Numbered from the stretch's first letter, positions 16,988 to 25,668 are shown. The stretch: 64,000 nucleotides of DNA from JBAYJM01 sp041665065 (GCA_041665065.1 JBAYJM010000001.1:50861-114860), one strand, 5' to 3'. Program-made: numbers and translations. The notes: a model not told the origin generated them from the sequence alone.

Positions 16988-17212
16988 ATGGATAGGGAAA
17001 TAAAAATTGGAGATTGCATCAGAATTGAATTGGATGGGCAGATTATGGAATTGAATATTATTGATGTTTTGCAGAAAGACATGGCATACAATGCCATTAC
17101 TGCATCTTCGCCATTAGCTCAAGTGGTTTTAGGAATGCAGCGCGGTGAAACGGTAGAATTCAAATCACCAAGTGGATTAAAATGTTGTCGTATATTAGAA
17201 ATTATTTCTTAA
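16988..17212 (+). CDS. Free-standing GreA/GreB C-terminal domain protein
   Basis: A 74-residue protein matching only the FKBP-like C-terminal domain of GreA/GreB transcript-cleavage factors: ITASSPLAQVVLGMQRGETVEF and the final beta-strand CRILEI correspond to the SPLGKALLGKKVGDTVEV region of GreA. The N-terminal coiled coil that inserts into the RNA polymerase secondary channel is absent. In Rnk and similar proteins this domain binds RNA polymerase with other partners. It may bind polymerase without cleavage activity. It has its own promoter and an unusual repeat-bearing leader. Confidence 0.8.
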   Translation: MDREIKIGDCIRIELDGQIMELNIIDVLQKDMAYNAITASSPLAQVVLGMQRGETVEFKSPSGLKCCRILEIIS

Positions 17213-17370
17213 GTTGAAAGTCTTTATTAATTTCTGCCACTATGATAGGGGCAGAGATCAGGAGGGATTTTTCTTTCTTTGTTCCAGTACTTTGACATCG
17301 AAAAAGTAGTTACAATTAACTTGAACCAAAGTCTTCCTATACACCATTACGCCATGGAAGGAAAATCATC

Positions 17371-18726
17371 ATGATAGCATCCATCACGAGGCCACTTAAT
17401 GCTCAACTTGAAATCACTGACAAATGCAATCTTCGGTGCCGTCACTGTTACCATCTTGACTCCGATTGTGAAAGACATAGTCAAGACCTATCCGATGATC
17501 AGGTGATGGAGCTGGTCGAGAAGCTTATAGCTTCTAAAGTGTTCTCGGTTGTTGTGACTGGTGGCGAGCCGCTCGTACGCAAAGGACTAACCAAGAAGAT
17601 TATCCGTCGTCTTAAACAAGAAGACATCGATACCTCCCTTAATACAAACCTGTTACTTCTAGACAGGGTAAGTCTTGAGGATCTCCTGGCCTGTAAGCTC
17701 GACGGTATGCTTGTCTCTTGCACAACGTCCGATTCCGAACTTTACGACCTTATGACTCGGGGTGGTAATTATCACCAATTCGAGACAAAGGTTAAAATGC
17801 TAGTCACATTGGGACAGCACTTCGCCGTAAATATGGTCGTCAACCGCCATAACATCGGGCATATCCGAAAAACAGCAACACGAATGCGAGATATCGGCGT
17901 TAAGGTATTTGGCGCAACGCCGATGGGTCTTAACGCCACCAATCCCGACCTTGAGAACCTTCTTGAAGTAGACCAGGTCAAGTTGCTTGTTGAAGATCTT
18001 ATCTGGGCACAGGAGCATCTTAACCTCAAAACCGACATATTTGAAGCATTGCCAAAGTGCGTCTTCCCGGCATGGGTTCGATCAAGGGACTATGCCTTTC
18101 TCAACCGCAAGTGCCAGGCTGGCAAAACTATTGCGTCCATTGCCAATAATGGTGACGTCCGAGCTTGTTCCCATAATCCCGATGTCTATGGCAACTTGTT
18201 TAACGAGTCGATCGAAAGCATCTGGTCGAAAATGGGAGCATGGCGTGATCAGCGCACCGCGCCTGGTCGCTGTCTCGGCTGCAAGCTTGTTGGCAGCTGT
18301 TACGGAGGATGTAGGATTACCGCCCGCACGTTCACTGGAGATCATCAAGGCGAAGATCCGTGGATGGACAAACCACTCTCCGTCAATGATATGCCCCAAC
18401 GAAAAGTCAATGGTTTGTCCCTTGGACTGGACACAACACTAACTTTCGCCGACAAATTACATTGGCGTCAAGAAACCGAAGAAGACTACCTTATGTCGTC
18501 AACCCGGGGCAACCGGAATATTACAATGGTTAACAGACCACTTCTGGAATTTGCCCAGGAATTAAGACGCCTATCGCCAATATCACTAGAGCATCTTGCC
18601 AGGGTTGCCGGTTGCAATCCTGGTGATGCCGAGTTTCAAAGAGTCCTTACGTTGCTTGTAACTAGGGGGTTTGTATACCCACAACAACCAGGAAGAAAGG
18701 AGGAACGCTATGTCTCGACCATTTAA
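17371..18726 (+). CDS. Radical SAM/SPASM peptide-maturation enzyme with C-terminal PqqD-like domain
   Basis: A 451-residue enzyme. The radical SAM cluster motif is Cys19-x3-Cys23-x2-Cys26 (CNLRCRHC), followed by VTGGEPL. A SPASM region has Cys248, Cys266, Cys301, Cys304, Cys310 and Cys314 (C-x2-C-x5-C-x3-C); the usual last cysteine about 17 residues on is replaced near EDPWMD. Residues ~365-440 look like a PqqD-type winged helix (RiPP recognition element), ending LTLLVTRGFVY. Such enzymes form carbon-sulfur or carbon-carbon crosslinks in ribosomal peptides. The reading frame of a Cys-rich 46-residue peptide begins inside the last codons of this gene. The gene is GC-rich (39 of 60 at 18241-18300), unlike the flanks, suggesting transfer. 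The intergenic 17213-17370 holds a GGAAGGAAA ribosome-binding site and no clear promoter. Confidence 0.93.
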   Translation: MIASITRPLNAQLEITDKCNLRCRHCYHLDSDCERHSQDLSDDQVMELVEKLIASKVFSVVVTGGEPLVRKGLTKKIIRRLKQEDIDTSLNTNLLLLDRVSLEDLLACKLDGMLVSCTTSDSELYDLMTRGGNYHQFETKVKMLVTLGQHFAVNMVVNRHNIGHIRKTATRMRDIGVKVFGATPMGLNATNPDLENLLEVDQVKLLVEDLIWAQEHLNLKTDIFEALPKCVFPAWVRSRDYAFLNRKCQAGKTIASIANNGDVRACSHNPDVYGNLFNESIESIWSKMGAWRDQRTAPGRCLGCKLVGSCYGGCRITARTFTGDHQGEDPWMDKPLSVNDMPQRKVNGLSLGLDTTLTFADKLHWRQETEEDYLMSSTRGNRNITMVNRPLLEFAQELRRLSPISLEHLARVAGCNPGDAEFQRVLTLLVTRGFVYPQQPGRKEERYVSTI

Positions 18727-18850
18727 TTTCGCCGCAATGCAAGTTAAGCCGGTAAACACCGTCGACAACTGCTTTGACTGCGACTGTGGCGATGGCGGTG
18801 GCGATGGCGGCTGCGTCTCGTGCGACAGTTGCGATTGCGACAGCGAATAG
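18710..18850 (+). CDS. Cys/Asp/Gly-rich RiPP precursor peptide
   Basis: A 46-residue peptide overlapping the radical SAM gene by 17 bases, with a strong AAGGAGG ribosome-binding site at 18697-18703. The first 20 residues (MSRPFNFAAMQVKPVNTVDN) form a cysteine-free leader. The remaining 26 residues contain seven cysteines (21, 24, 26, 35, 38, 41, 43) interleaved with Asp, Gly and Ser, in a C-x2-C-x-C, glycine-rich spacer, C-x2-C-x2-C-x-C layout. A short cysteine-free leader, a Cys-rich core and an adjacent radical SAM/SPASM enzyme with a recognition domain are the hallmarks of ranthipeptide/sactipeptide-like RiPPs. The acidic Cys-rich core could also bind metal. I do not recognise the core from any named family. 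Confidence 0.82.
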   Translation: MSRPFNFAAMQVKPVNTVDNCFDCDCGDGGGDGGCVSCDSCDCDSE

Positions 18851-18873
18851 TTTCGAATTTTACCCCTCTTTGC

Positions 18874-18905
18874 GGACCTATCCTTGCGGTAGGTCCATTA
18901 TTTTT
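18874..18905 (+). terminator. Terminator closing the radical SAM-precursor unit
   Basis: GGACCTA (18874-18880) pairs perfectly with TAGGTCC (18890-18896), followed by ATTATTTTT. It separates the GC-rich RiPP unit from the AT-rich HExxH gene. Confidence 0.8.
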
Positions 18906-18918
18906 ATAAAATATTAAT

Positions 18919-19572
18919 ATGTCTCTTAATTTTGAATACAACCTCAAAAAAGACGCCGAGAATCATCGGGCCATAGCTCACGCTAAATATATTGGCAAAC
19001 CATCAAAAGTGATTGAATATTTTCAAGTAAAATTTGGGGGTGATTTCAGTGATGATAAACTCAAACGATTTATAAAAGGACTTATTGATTATAATAAAAT
19101 TGATATTGATCAAAAAGTCTTAGATTTTAAATCAACTTGGCAACAGGTAGAATTAGAATTTGAATTACGAATGAAAAACCTATTTGGTGATATTTTATCA
19201 TTAGATATGTTTACCGCATATATTACAACAAATGATCGCTGTACGTATTCAACTAGAGATAATAGTTTTTTTCTTACTGTATTTAGTAAGCAACCAAGAC
19301 TTGTCATTAGTCACGAACTATTTCATCTCTTTACTTGCCAAATCTTTAGCAAAGAACTTAATGCAATGCCACAAAAGGCTGCCTATGACACAAAAGAATC
19401 ACTCACCGAATTACTTAACTTTACATGCAAAGATATAATAGGAGCTCCAGATCTTGGATATGACCAACATAGAGAGTTGCGTAAGTTAATTTGTGAACTA
19501 TGGCCAAAGAACAACAATCTAAAAAAAATATTTAATAAAGTTGCTAATGCAGCACAATCTAAACACAACTAA
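18919..19572 (+). CDS. Putative HExxH zinc metallopeptidase-like protein
   Basis: A 217-residue protein without a signal peptide and with no overall family that I recognise. LVISHELFHLF carries an HELFH zinc motif (132-136) in a hydrophobic helix, and a possible third ligand Glu is in KESLTELLN about 25 residues on. This fits a gluzincin-like peptidase. It lies directly after the RiPP unit and could trim the leader peptide, but a terminator lies between them and its base composition matches the AT-rich background, so a shared function is only a possibility. Confidence 0.55.
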   Translation: MSLNFEYNLKKDAENHRAIAHAKYIGKPSKVIEYFQVKFGGDFSDDKLKRFIKGLIDYNKIDIDQKVLDFKSTWQQVELEFELRMKNLFGDILSLDMFTAYITTNDRCTYSTRDNSFFLTVFSKQPRLVISHELFHLFTCQIFSKELNAMPQKAAYDTKESLTELLNFTCKDIIGAPDLGYDQHRELRKLICELWPKNNNLKKIFNKVANAAQSKHN

Positions 19573-19648
19573 ATTGTAATTCATTACTTAATTTTATAAA
19601 GACGCTTAGATTTTTTTAAAATATGAAGATATCTAAACGAAAGAAAAT

Positions 19649-20260
19649 ATGGATTACAACAACAGCTATAAAAAACATCATCAATTGTGGGGCAATATGC
19701 CAAACAATTTAATAACAATGTTTGAAGGTGAGTTTGAACAAAATTGTAACTGTCTTGATTTAGGCTCCGGCCAAGGTCGTGATTCACTATATCTCGCTGG
19801 GAAGAATTTTAAAGTAACATCGGTTGACTCATCTGGGGTTGGAGTTGATCAATTAAAAGGTAAATCCATTGAACAGGGGCTTGTCTCAAATTTAGAATTA
19901 ATATGTGAAGACGTATTGTCATTTAATATTCCCACACAAAAATTTAAAGTTATAAATGCGATTAATTTGCTACAATTTTTACCCCGCCAACAAAGCTTAT
20001 TGCTTATAGATAATATAAGAAAATCCATCGCTAACTCTGGCTTTATTATAATTAAGGCTTTTACCGTTAATGACTCCTCTTTTATTAAAAAGAGAGATAA
20101 TAAAAATATGACATTCTTTTACCCCGATGAACTTAAAGGAATATTTAATGATTTTAAGATTAGACATTATTTTGAATATATTACCCTAGATCAGGGGCAT
20201 GGGGACACTCCTGAGCCACATTTGCATGGAATAGTTGAAATTGTGGCACAAAAAATTTGA
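19649..20260 (+). CDS. SAM-dependent methyltransferase, TehB/UbiE-like class I
   Basis: A 203-residue class I methyltransferase. Motif I is CLDLGSGQGRDSLYLA (near residue 35), an acidic VDSSG follows at the end of strand beta2, then FKVINAINLLQFLP as the motif IV region. It resembles tellurite-resistance TehB-type small-molecule methyltransferases. Substrate unknown. It lies after the HExxH gene and before a terminator, so these two may be cotranscribed. A link to the RiPP cluster is possible but unproven. Confidence 0.75.
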   Translation: MDYNNSYKKHHQLWGNMPNNLITMFEGEFEQNCNCLDLGSGQGRDSLYLAGKNFKVTSVDSSGVGVDQLKGKSIEQGLVSNLELICEDVLSFNIPTQKFKVINAINLLQFLPRQQSLLLIDNIRKSIANSGFIIIKAFTVNDSSFIKKRDNKNMTFFYPDELKGIFNDFKIRHYFEYITLDQGHGDTPEPHLHGIVEIVAQKI

Positions 20261-20340
20261 GTTTTGTTTAAATTGTAGCTGCGTATCTTTTTGCAAATAT
20301 AAACAATTAATCGATTTAATATTTAAATGGTTTATAAATT

Positions 20341-20361
20341 CCGCCGTTTGGCGGTTTTTTT
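20341..20361 (+). terminator. Intrinsic terminator
   Basis: CCGCC (20341-20345), GTTT loop, GGCGG (20350-20354) and seven Ts. Confidence 0.85.
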
Positions 20362-20491
20362 GTTTTTTTGGTATAATATAAATATAATCTATATTATGCT
20401 TTTAAATATTTATAAGATAATAGGCTTTATCCCTGGCTGACTACTTACGGAATTCTCTTGAAATGATATGTTATAAAAACTGATTTAAAAT

Positions 20492-21175
20492 ATGGCTGCA
20501 ATTATTATTCTTTTAGTTCTCGCTTCGTTATTTAATCTTGCTTTGACGTTTATTGTTTGGCGCAGGAATTATAAAAGTCCAATGAATATTTTTTATTCCT
20601 TGGCAAATCTTGGTGTTTTTTTCTGGGTTATTTGTCAGGTTGGCATATTTATGCCAGTCAATGCTGAAATGTTATATTTTTCCTGGATTGCAAGTTATAT
20701 CTCCGGAGCTTTTATTGCAGTCAACGTGGCGATCTTTAGTTTTTATTTCCCTTTCGCTAAAAATATAAACAAAAAGATAATTTTTATTATTTATTTATTG
20801 TTTTTTGTCTTGTTATTTTTATTATTTATCCCAGGATTTATTGTTAACCCAATGACGTCAGTAACTGGTTATTCGTCGTCATTAGAATTAAAGGCTTCTT
20901 TATGGGGGTCTGTTATTTATGGTGTTTATTTTGTAATCATGTTTTATATATTTTTTAATAATTTTATAAAAAAATATATCAATATAGATGGATTTGCTAA
21001 GTCGCAAATTAAATTAATTTTAATTGGTGTTTCCGCAATCTTGCTTATGGGTCTTATAACAAATGTAATAGCACCTATTTATATCGGGTCAAATATCGGT
21101 TGGATTGGGCCATTATCTTCTGTTATTATGGCTTTTTTTGCCCTTCATCTTTTATACTTTAAGCAGGATAAATAG
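20492..21175 (+). CDS. 7TM sensor-like membrane protein without kinase domain
   Basis: A 227-residue protein with seven predicted membrane helices and almost no soluble part. The spacing and the features WRRNYKSPMNIFYSLANLGVF and the late GPLSSVIMAFFALHLL segment resemble the N-terminal 7TM region (HisKA_7TM type) of the histidine kinase at 23290. No kinase, GAF or other output domain is attached. It is followed 9 bases later by a second protein of the same kind. Perhaps a modulator or decoy partner of the kinase; inference. Confidence 0.6.
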   Translation: MAAIIILLVLASLFNLALTFIVWRRNYKSPMNIFYSLANLGVFFWVICQVGIFMPVNAEMLYFSWIASYISGAFIAVNVAIFSFYFPFAKNINKKIIFIIYLLFFVLLFLLFIPGFIVNPMTSVTGYSSSLELKASLWGSVIYGVYFVIMFYIFFNNFIKKYINIDGFAKSQIKLILIGVSAILLMGLITNVIAPIYIGSNIGWIGPLSSVIMAFFALHLLYFKQDK

Positions 21176-21184
21176 ATTTAACTT

Positions 21185-21847
21185 ATGCTTCTACTTATTT
21201 ACAAAATAACCGCCTTATTAATTCCTATCTCAGCTTTTGGTGTTGGTTTTTATAGTCTATATTTAAATCCTAAATCAAAGCTCATCTGGCTATGGTTTTT
21301 AACAAGCTTATCTGTTGGTTTGTGGGGAGTGGGATTATTCGGCCTTTTGATTGCACAAGATCACGATCAGGCTCTCTTTTTTATTCGTTTTTTGCAATCC
21401 TTCTCTGTTTTTATTCCTGTTTTCTATTTACATTTCATCCTAACATTTCTACATATAGATAGAAAAAAAACGGCTTTTTTTGTTGTGCCTGCATATATTT
21501 TATCCCTAATATTTTCAGTTTTATCTTGGACGTCAAATATTTTTGTTGCAGAAGCTGCTCCTATGGCTGGATTTGATTATTGGGTTAGCGGAGGCCCATT
21601 ATATATGATTTATATAGTCTATTTCGCGGTCTGCGTTCTATTAACCCTAGCCTTTTTATTTCTCTACTATTATAAGAGCGATGGAATAATAAAAAAACAA
21701 ATTGCTTATATTATTGTTATTTCGTTAATCGGTTTTATTTCTGGGGGCACTAGTTTTTTGCCTATACTATTTAATATGTATCCGTTTGGAACTTTTATTA
21801 CTTTTACATACCCAATACTTGTTACTTATAGTATTTTTAAAAAATAA
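21185..21847 (+). CDS. Second kinase-less 7TM sensor-like membrane protein
   Basis: A 220-residue, seven-helix protein closely similar in layout to the N-terminal part of the histidine kinase at 23290. Both have ISIFAWS/TSLSVGLWGVGLFG-like helix 2, FIPVxYLHFxxxxL in helix 3, GFDYWVSGGPLYM versus GFNYWIEPGSLYV in the loop, and FLPILF..YPFGTF versus FFPQLI..YPFGHF near the end. It stops where the kinase continues into its soluble domains (TYPILVTYSIFKK). It therefore looks like a truncated or deliberately kinase-less paralogue. Nine bases separate it from the preceding 7TM gene. Confidence 0.7.
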   Translation: MLLLIYKITALLIPISAFGVGFYSLYLNPKSKLIWLWFLTSLSVGLWGVGLFGLLIAQDHDQALFFIRFLQSFSVFIPVFYLHFILTFLHIDRKKTAFFVVPAYILSLIFSVLSWTSNIFVAEAAPMAGFDYWVSGGPLYMIYIVYFAVCVLLTLAFLFLYYYKSDGIIKKQIAYIIVISLIGFISGGTSFLPILFNMYPFGTFITFTYPILVTYSIFKK

Positions 21848-21948
21848 TTCGGTTTTTAATGTCAATGGATGGGGTGGCAAGGAATAAAATTACTAGCACT
21901 AATTCAAAAAGATTTTTTGGAAAGAGAGTAAAATTATAATTTTTTAAT

Positions 21949-22575
21949 ATGACCTATAAAATCATAAAGTTTCTCTTTGCCCCAATCATAAAGCTGCTTT
22001 GGATTAAAAAAGTTGAAGGATTAGAAAATATCCCAGAAACAGACAGAATAATTTTAGCCTCTAATCACGAAAGCTACTTTGATTTTATTTGTCTTGCGGC
22101 TATTAGCCCAAGGCCGGTTTATTTCTTGGCGGGTGAAGTATTTTTTAAGAAGTGGTATTTTAGGCCACTGATGAAAATGACCGGACAAATCAGAGTGGAT
22201 AGGAATCAAAAAGATAAATCCCAGGCAGTAAATAAGGCTTTAGAAATTTTGGAACGGGAAAAAGTTTTTGGTATATTTCCAGAAGGCACCAGGTCAGCGG
22301 ACGGTAAATTGCAAAAAGCTTATACGGGGGTTGCAAAAATTGCTTTGAAGTCAAAATCTAAAGTTATTCCCGTGGGAATGATTGGTACATTCGAAATTAT
22401 GTCGCGACATGATAAATATCCCAAGTTTAAAAAATGCAAAATCAAAATTGGAAAGGCAATCAACCTGAGTCAATATTATGGGAAAGAAGAGGACAAAGAA
22501 GTTTTAATTAATATAGCTGATAAAATAATAATGCCCCAAATTGCCAAGCTAACGGGTGAGGAGTATAATTTTTAA
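21949..22575 (+). CDS. plsC: 1-acyl-sn-glycerol-3-phosphate acyltransferase (PlsC family)
   Basis: A 208-residue acyltransferase. The catalytic NHxxxxD motif is NHESYFD (Asn39, His40, Asp45) and the substrate-binding FPEGTRS is at 110-116; VIPVGMIGT follows as motif IV. These enzymes put the second acyl chain on lysophosphatidic acid or modify related lipids, at the inner membrane face. An N-terminal amphipathic segment would hold it to the membrane. Length is normal for short PlsC proteins. Confidence 0.93.
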   Translation: MTYKIIKFLFAPIIKLLWIKKVEGLENIPETDRIILASNHESYFDFICLAAISPRPVYFLAGEVFFKKWYFRPLMKMTGQIRVDRNQKDKSQAVNKALEILEREKVFGIFPEGTRSADGKLQKAYTGVAKIALKSKSKVIPVGMIGTFEIMSRHDKYPKFKKCKIKIGKAINLSQYYGKEEDKEVLINIADKIIMPQIAKLTGEEYNF

Positions 22576-22633
22576 TTGTTTATAAATATTACTGATTTAT
22601 GTTATAATTAAGTTATTGAAACTTAATTTTTTT

Positions 22634-23293
22634 ATGTCAGAAATAGTTTTTTTTGATCTTGATGACACTCTTATTTTCGGCCAATCGCAAATCATGCTGG
22701 TTAAATATTTGTTTTCTAGGCATAAATTAAATTTTTTGGCTCTAATTATAACCATTATTTGGATGTTGTTATATAAGGCTGGAATTATAAAGGATGTTCT
22801 GCCAGCCATGGAAAAATCTTATAAAATTGCTACGGGATGGGGAGTAGAAGATGCAAAAATTCTAGTCAGAGATTTTATTAAGGTGGAAGTTAAAAATAAA
22901 ATATATTTAAGGGCTTTGAAAATTATTCAAGAACACAAAAAACAGAACAGAAAAATAGCCGTGATCTCCAACAGCCCTCAGCTTATAGTGGATGAAATTA
23001 GTAGCTTTATAAAAGCAGATTATGCTTTTGGTACAAAGCTAGAGATCAAAAATTATATTTATACTGGTAGAATTGATGGTAAGCCTCTTTATGGCAAGCA
23101 GAAGGCAGAATTTATCATGGCAATTGCCGTAAAAGAGGATTGGGATTTAAAAAATAGTTTCGCGTATAGTGATCACTATTCAGACGTTTTTATGATGGAA
23201 TTGGTTGGCAATCCTGTTGCGGTTAATCCAGATAAAAAACTGAGACTGATTGCTAAAGAAAAAAAATGGGTCATCGAAAATTTTAAAATATGA
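22634..23293 (+). CDS. HAD-superfamily subfamily IB phosphatase (SerB-like)
   Basis: A 219-residue HAD phosphatase. Motif I FFDLDDTLIFG keeps both catalytic aspartates, motif II is AVISNSPQ, and motif III/IV is GKQKAEFI...AYSDHYSDVFMMELVG. The pattern matches HAD-IB hydrolases, a family that includes phosphoserine phosphatase. Substrate unknown. ATG at 22634 is preferred to the in-frame TTG at 22616. A TGTTATAAT extended -10 lies a few bases upstream. The last 4 bases overlap the histidine kinase start. Confidence 0.85.
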   Translation: MSEIVFFDLDDTLIFGQSQIMLVKYLFSRHKLNFLALIITIIWMLLYKAGIIKDVLPAMEKSYKIATGWGVEDAKILVRDFIKVEVKNKIYLRALKIIQEHKKQNRKIAVISNSPQLIVDEISSFIKADYAFGTKLEIKNYIYTGRIDGKPLYGKQKAEFIMAIAVKEDWDLKNSFAYSDHYSDVFMMELVGNPVAVNPDKKLRLIAKEKKWVIENFKI

Positions 23294-25542
23294 TATTTTT
23301 TGCTTCAACTTGTTTAATTGTGGCAATATTGAGCATTCTTTTGGGTATTTTAGTTTTATCTAGAAATCCAAAAGGCTTAATAAATAGGACTTGGTTTTTT
23401 GTGACCCTGTCTATCTTCGCCTGGTCAATTGGTTTTTTTGGAGTGGTCATATCTAAACAACAACACGTCGCATTTTTATGGCAATATTTATTGGATGCCG
23501 GTGGAATTTTTATACCGGTGACTTATCTTCATTTTGTTTGGGTACTTTTAGATAAAAATAAAACGAGTCGTAATAATTATTTAATCCAGTGTTTAGCTTT
23601 TTATACTTCTGCCTTTGCGATGTTGGTACTGAGTTTTTTTCCCATTTTTAAAAAAGGCATGCAACCGATCCTGGGGTTTAATTATTGGATAGAGCCTGGC
23701 AGTTTATATGTGTTGTTTCCCATATTTGTTGCTACATTGATGCTATATGCTCTCTTTTTGCTGATAAAAAGTTATTCAACCGCTACTGGATATAAGCGTG
23801 GTCAAATCAGATATGTTGCAATTGCCTTAATTGTTGGTTTTGGCGGTGGTATCACAAATTTTTTCCCTCAGCTCATTAAGGTTTATCCTTTTGGGCATTT
23901 TTTTATGGCCCTCTATGTTGTTTTTATTACTTATGCCATAAGTCGCTACCGTTTAATGGATATTAAAACAATCGTAAAAAAATCAACAGTTTTTACAGCC
24001 TTGGTTGTATCTATTGGAGCTATTTTTATAGTATTATCCAGTTTAACGTCATATTTTATCGATTTAGCATTAAAAGGCAACCAGTATGTCAGCCTAATTT
24101 CCGCCATAATCGTTTCAATTATTATAGCTTCGATTTTTCAGCCGCTTAGAAATATTTTAGAGGCTTTGACGGATAGGTTTTTATTTACAAAGGAATATAA
24201 CCCTTCGGAGTTGCTTACAGAAGTTAATCAGGCCATCTCTTCAACCATTGATCTTAATAAATTACTCAAGCTCGTCGCCCAGCACCTTGAAGACGTTTTT
24301 CATTATTCTAAAATAGGTGTTGCATTAGTCAGCAAAAGCAGCGCTGTGGAAAAGTTGAGAATATATTATCAATCTGGTTTTGATATAAAAGCTCTTGAAA
24401 AATTTACAAAAGGAAAAGTCGAAATTTTACCTTTATATTTTAATGACAATAAAGAAATTAAAGTAATTGATGAGTTAAAGGCAAAATATGAGGCGCATGA
24501 GTATCAGCCAAAAGATGTAGATCTGCTTGTGGGTCTCTATGACCTTGGTATTTCTTTGGTAATCCCTTTATTTTCAAAAGAAAAACTTATCGGAATAATT
24601 GTTTTAGGCAATAAAAAATCCGATGATCCCTATAACGGCGAAGATTTAAGAATGCTCACCATCATTGCCGGCCAACTTGGCATTGCCATTGAAAATGCCA
24701 GGCTATATGAACAGCAGAAAAATTTTAACGTCCATTTGAAAGATGAAGTTAAAAAAGCTACATCAGAATTGGAGGCTGTCAATAAAGAGTTAAAAAGACT
24801 GGATGATGCCAAATCAGAATTTTTATCAATTGCATCACATCAACTCAGGACACCGCTGACAATTACCAAGGGTTATGTTTCGATGATGAATGAGGGAAGT
24901 TTTGGCAAGGTGCCAAAATTGATAAAAGAAAATTTGGTTAAGGTGTATGCTGCAAATGAAAGACTGCTTCACTTAGTTGAAAACCTTTTGGATATTTCAA
25001 GAATTGAAGCGGGCAGATTGGAATTTAATATGCAGCCGGTCGATTTGGTTGAGTCCGTTAAGTTGCTTGTTGCTGATTTCCAGAATAAAGCAAAAGAGAA
25101 AAAGATAAAATTAGAATTTTATCCTGAGCCGAACTTGCCGAAATGTTCCGCCGATCCTGAAAAGGTAAAAGAGGTTATTTCTAACATTGTTGATAACTCA
25201 ATTAAATATACGCCCGAAGGAGAAATTACGGTTGGAATTCATCAGGAGAGCCAGTCATTAGTATTTACTTGCCAGGATACCGGCATGGGAGTAGAGCCGG
25301 AAGACTTGCCAAGGCTGTTTAATAAATTTGTCAGAGGCAAGGGTATGATGACAGTCCATACTGAGGGAACGGGCTTAGGATTATATTTTGCCAGGGTGGT
25401 GATTGAAAATATGGGTGGCCGTATTTGGGTTGAAAGCCCTGGGAAGAACCGGGGAAGCAAGTTTTCTTTCAGTTTGCCATTGGCAGATAAAGCCAAAGCA
25501 AAAAAAGTTGGGGCGGTTGAAGAGATTAAAAATCCGGCTTAA
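23290..25542 (+). CDS. Sensor histidine kinase with 7TM, GAF, HisKA and HATPase domains
   Basis: A 750-residue kinase. Residues 1-225 hold seven membrane helices, followed by one or two more hydrophobic segments (to about 285), a GAF-like domain (~310-475), a coiled coil (~475-510), the H-box IASHQLRTPL with phosphorylatable His517, the N-box ISNIVDNSIKYTPEG, G1 CQDTGMGV and G2 GTGLGLYFARVV. It autophosphorylates His517 in response to a membrane or cytosolic signal. No response regulator is adjacent; the nearest is the single-domain one at 36407. Two kinase-less relatives of its sensor lie upstream (20492, 21185). Confidence 0.95.
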   Translation: MIFFASTCLIVAILSILLGILVLSRNPKGLINRTWFFVTLSIFAWSIGFFGVVISKQQHVAFLWQYLLDAGGIFIPVTYLHFVWVLLDKNKTSRNNYLIQCLAFYTSAFAMLVLSFFPIFKKGMQPILGFNYWIEPGSLYVLFPIFVATLMLYALFLLIKSYSTATGYKRGQIRYVAIALIVGFGGGITNFFPQLIKVYPFGHFFMALYVVFITYAISRYRLMDIKTIVKKSTVFTALVVSIGAIFIVLSSLTSYFIDLALKGNQYVSLISAIIVSIIIASIFQPLRNILEALTDRFLFTKEYNPSELLTEVNQAISSTIDLNKLLKLVAQHLEDVFHYSKIGVALVSKSSAVEKLRIYYQSGFDIKALEKFTKGKVEILPLYFNDNKEIKVIDELKAKYEAHEYQPKDVDLLVGLYDLGISLVIPLFSKEKLIGIIVLGNKKSDDPYNGEDLRMLTIIAGQLGIAIENARLYEQQKNFNVHLKDEVKKATSELEAVNKELKRLDDAKSEFLSIASHQLRTPLTITKGYVSMMNEGSFGKVPKLIKENLVKVYAANERLLHLVENLLDISRIEAGRLEFNMQPVDLVESVKLLVADFQNKAKEKKIKLEFYPEPNLPKCSADPEKVKEVISNIVDNSIKYTPEGEITVGIHQESQSLVFTCQDTGMGVEPEDLPRLFNKFVRGKGMMTVHTEGTGLGLYFARVVIENMGGRIWVESPGKNRGSKFSFSLPLADKAKAKKVGAVEEIKNPA

Positions 25543-25557
25543 AGCCGGAATTTTAAT
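25531..25557 (+). terminator. Terminator overlapping the kinase stop codon
   Basis: TCCGGCTT (25533-25540) pairs with AAGCCGGA (25542-25549), followed by ATTTTAATTT. The stem includes the TAA stop of the kinase. Confidence 0.75.
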
Positions 25558-25668
25558 TTAAGATTGGTTCTACTTGAAAAAATTATTAATTTTAGCTATT
25601 ATATAGCAATATTATAAGATATTTATTTTAAATTAATTTAACTTAATTAATTTAGTGCCCTTAACTTT

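Noticed and set aside
17499..18442. Several open frames on both strands inside the radical SAM gene
   Set aside because: They overlap the strongly supported radical SAM/SPASM frame and have no recognisable motifs or start signals; GC-rich composition lowers stop frequency.
20398..20442. Short frame MLLNIYKIIGFIPG before the first 7TM gene, resembling the start of the protein at 21185
   Set aside because: Only 14 codons with no ribosome-binding site; the likeness is too short to call a pseudogene remnant.
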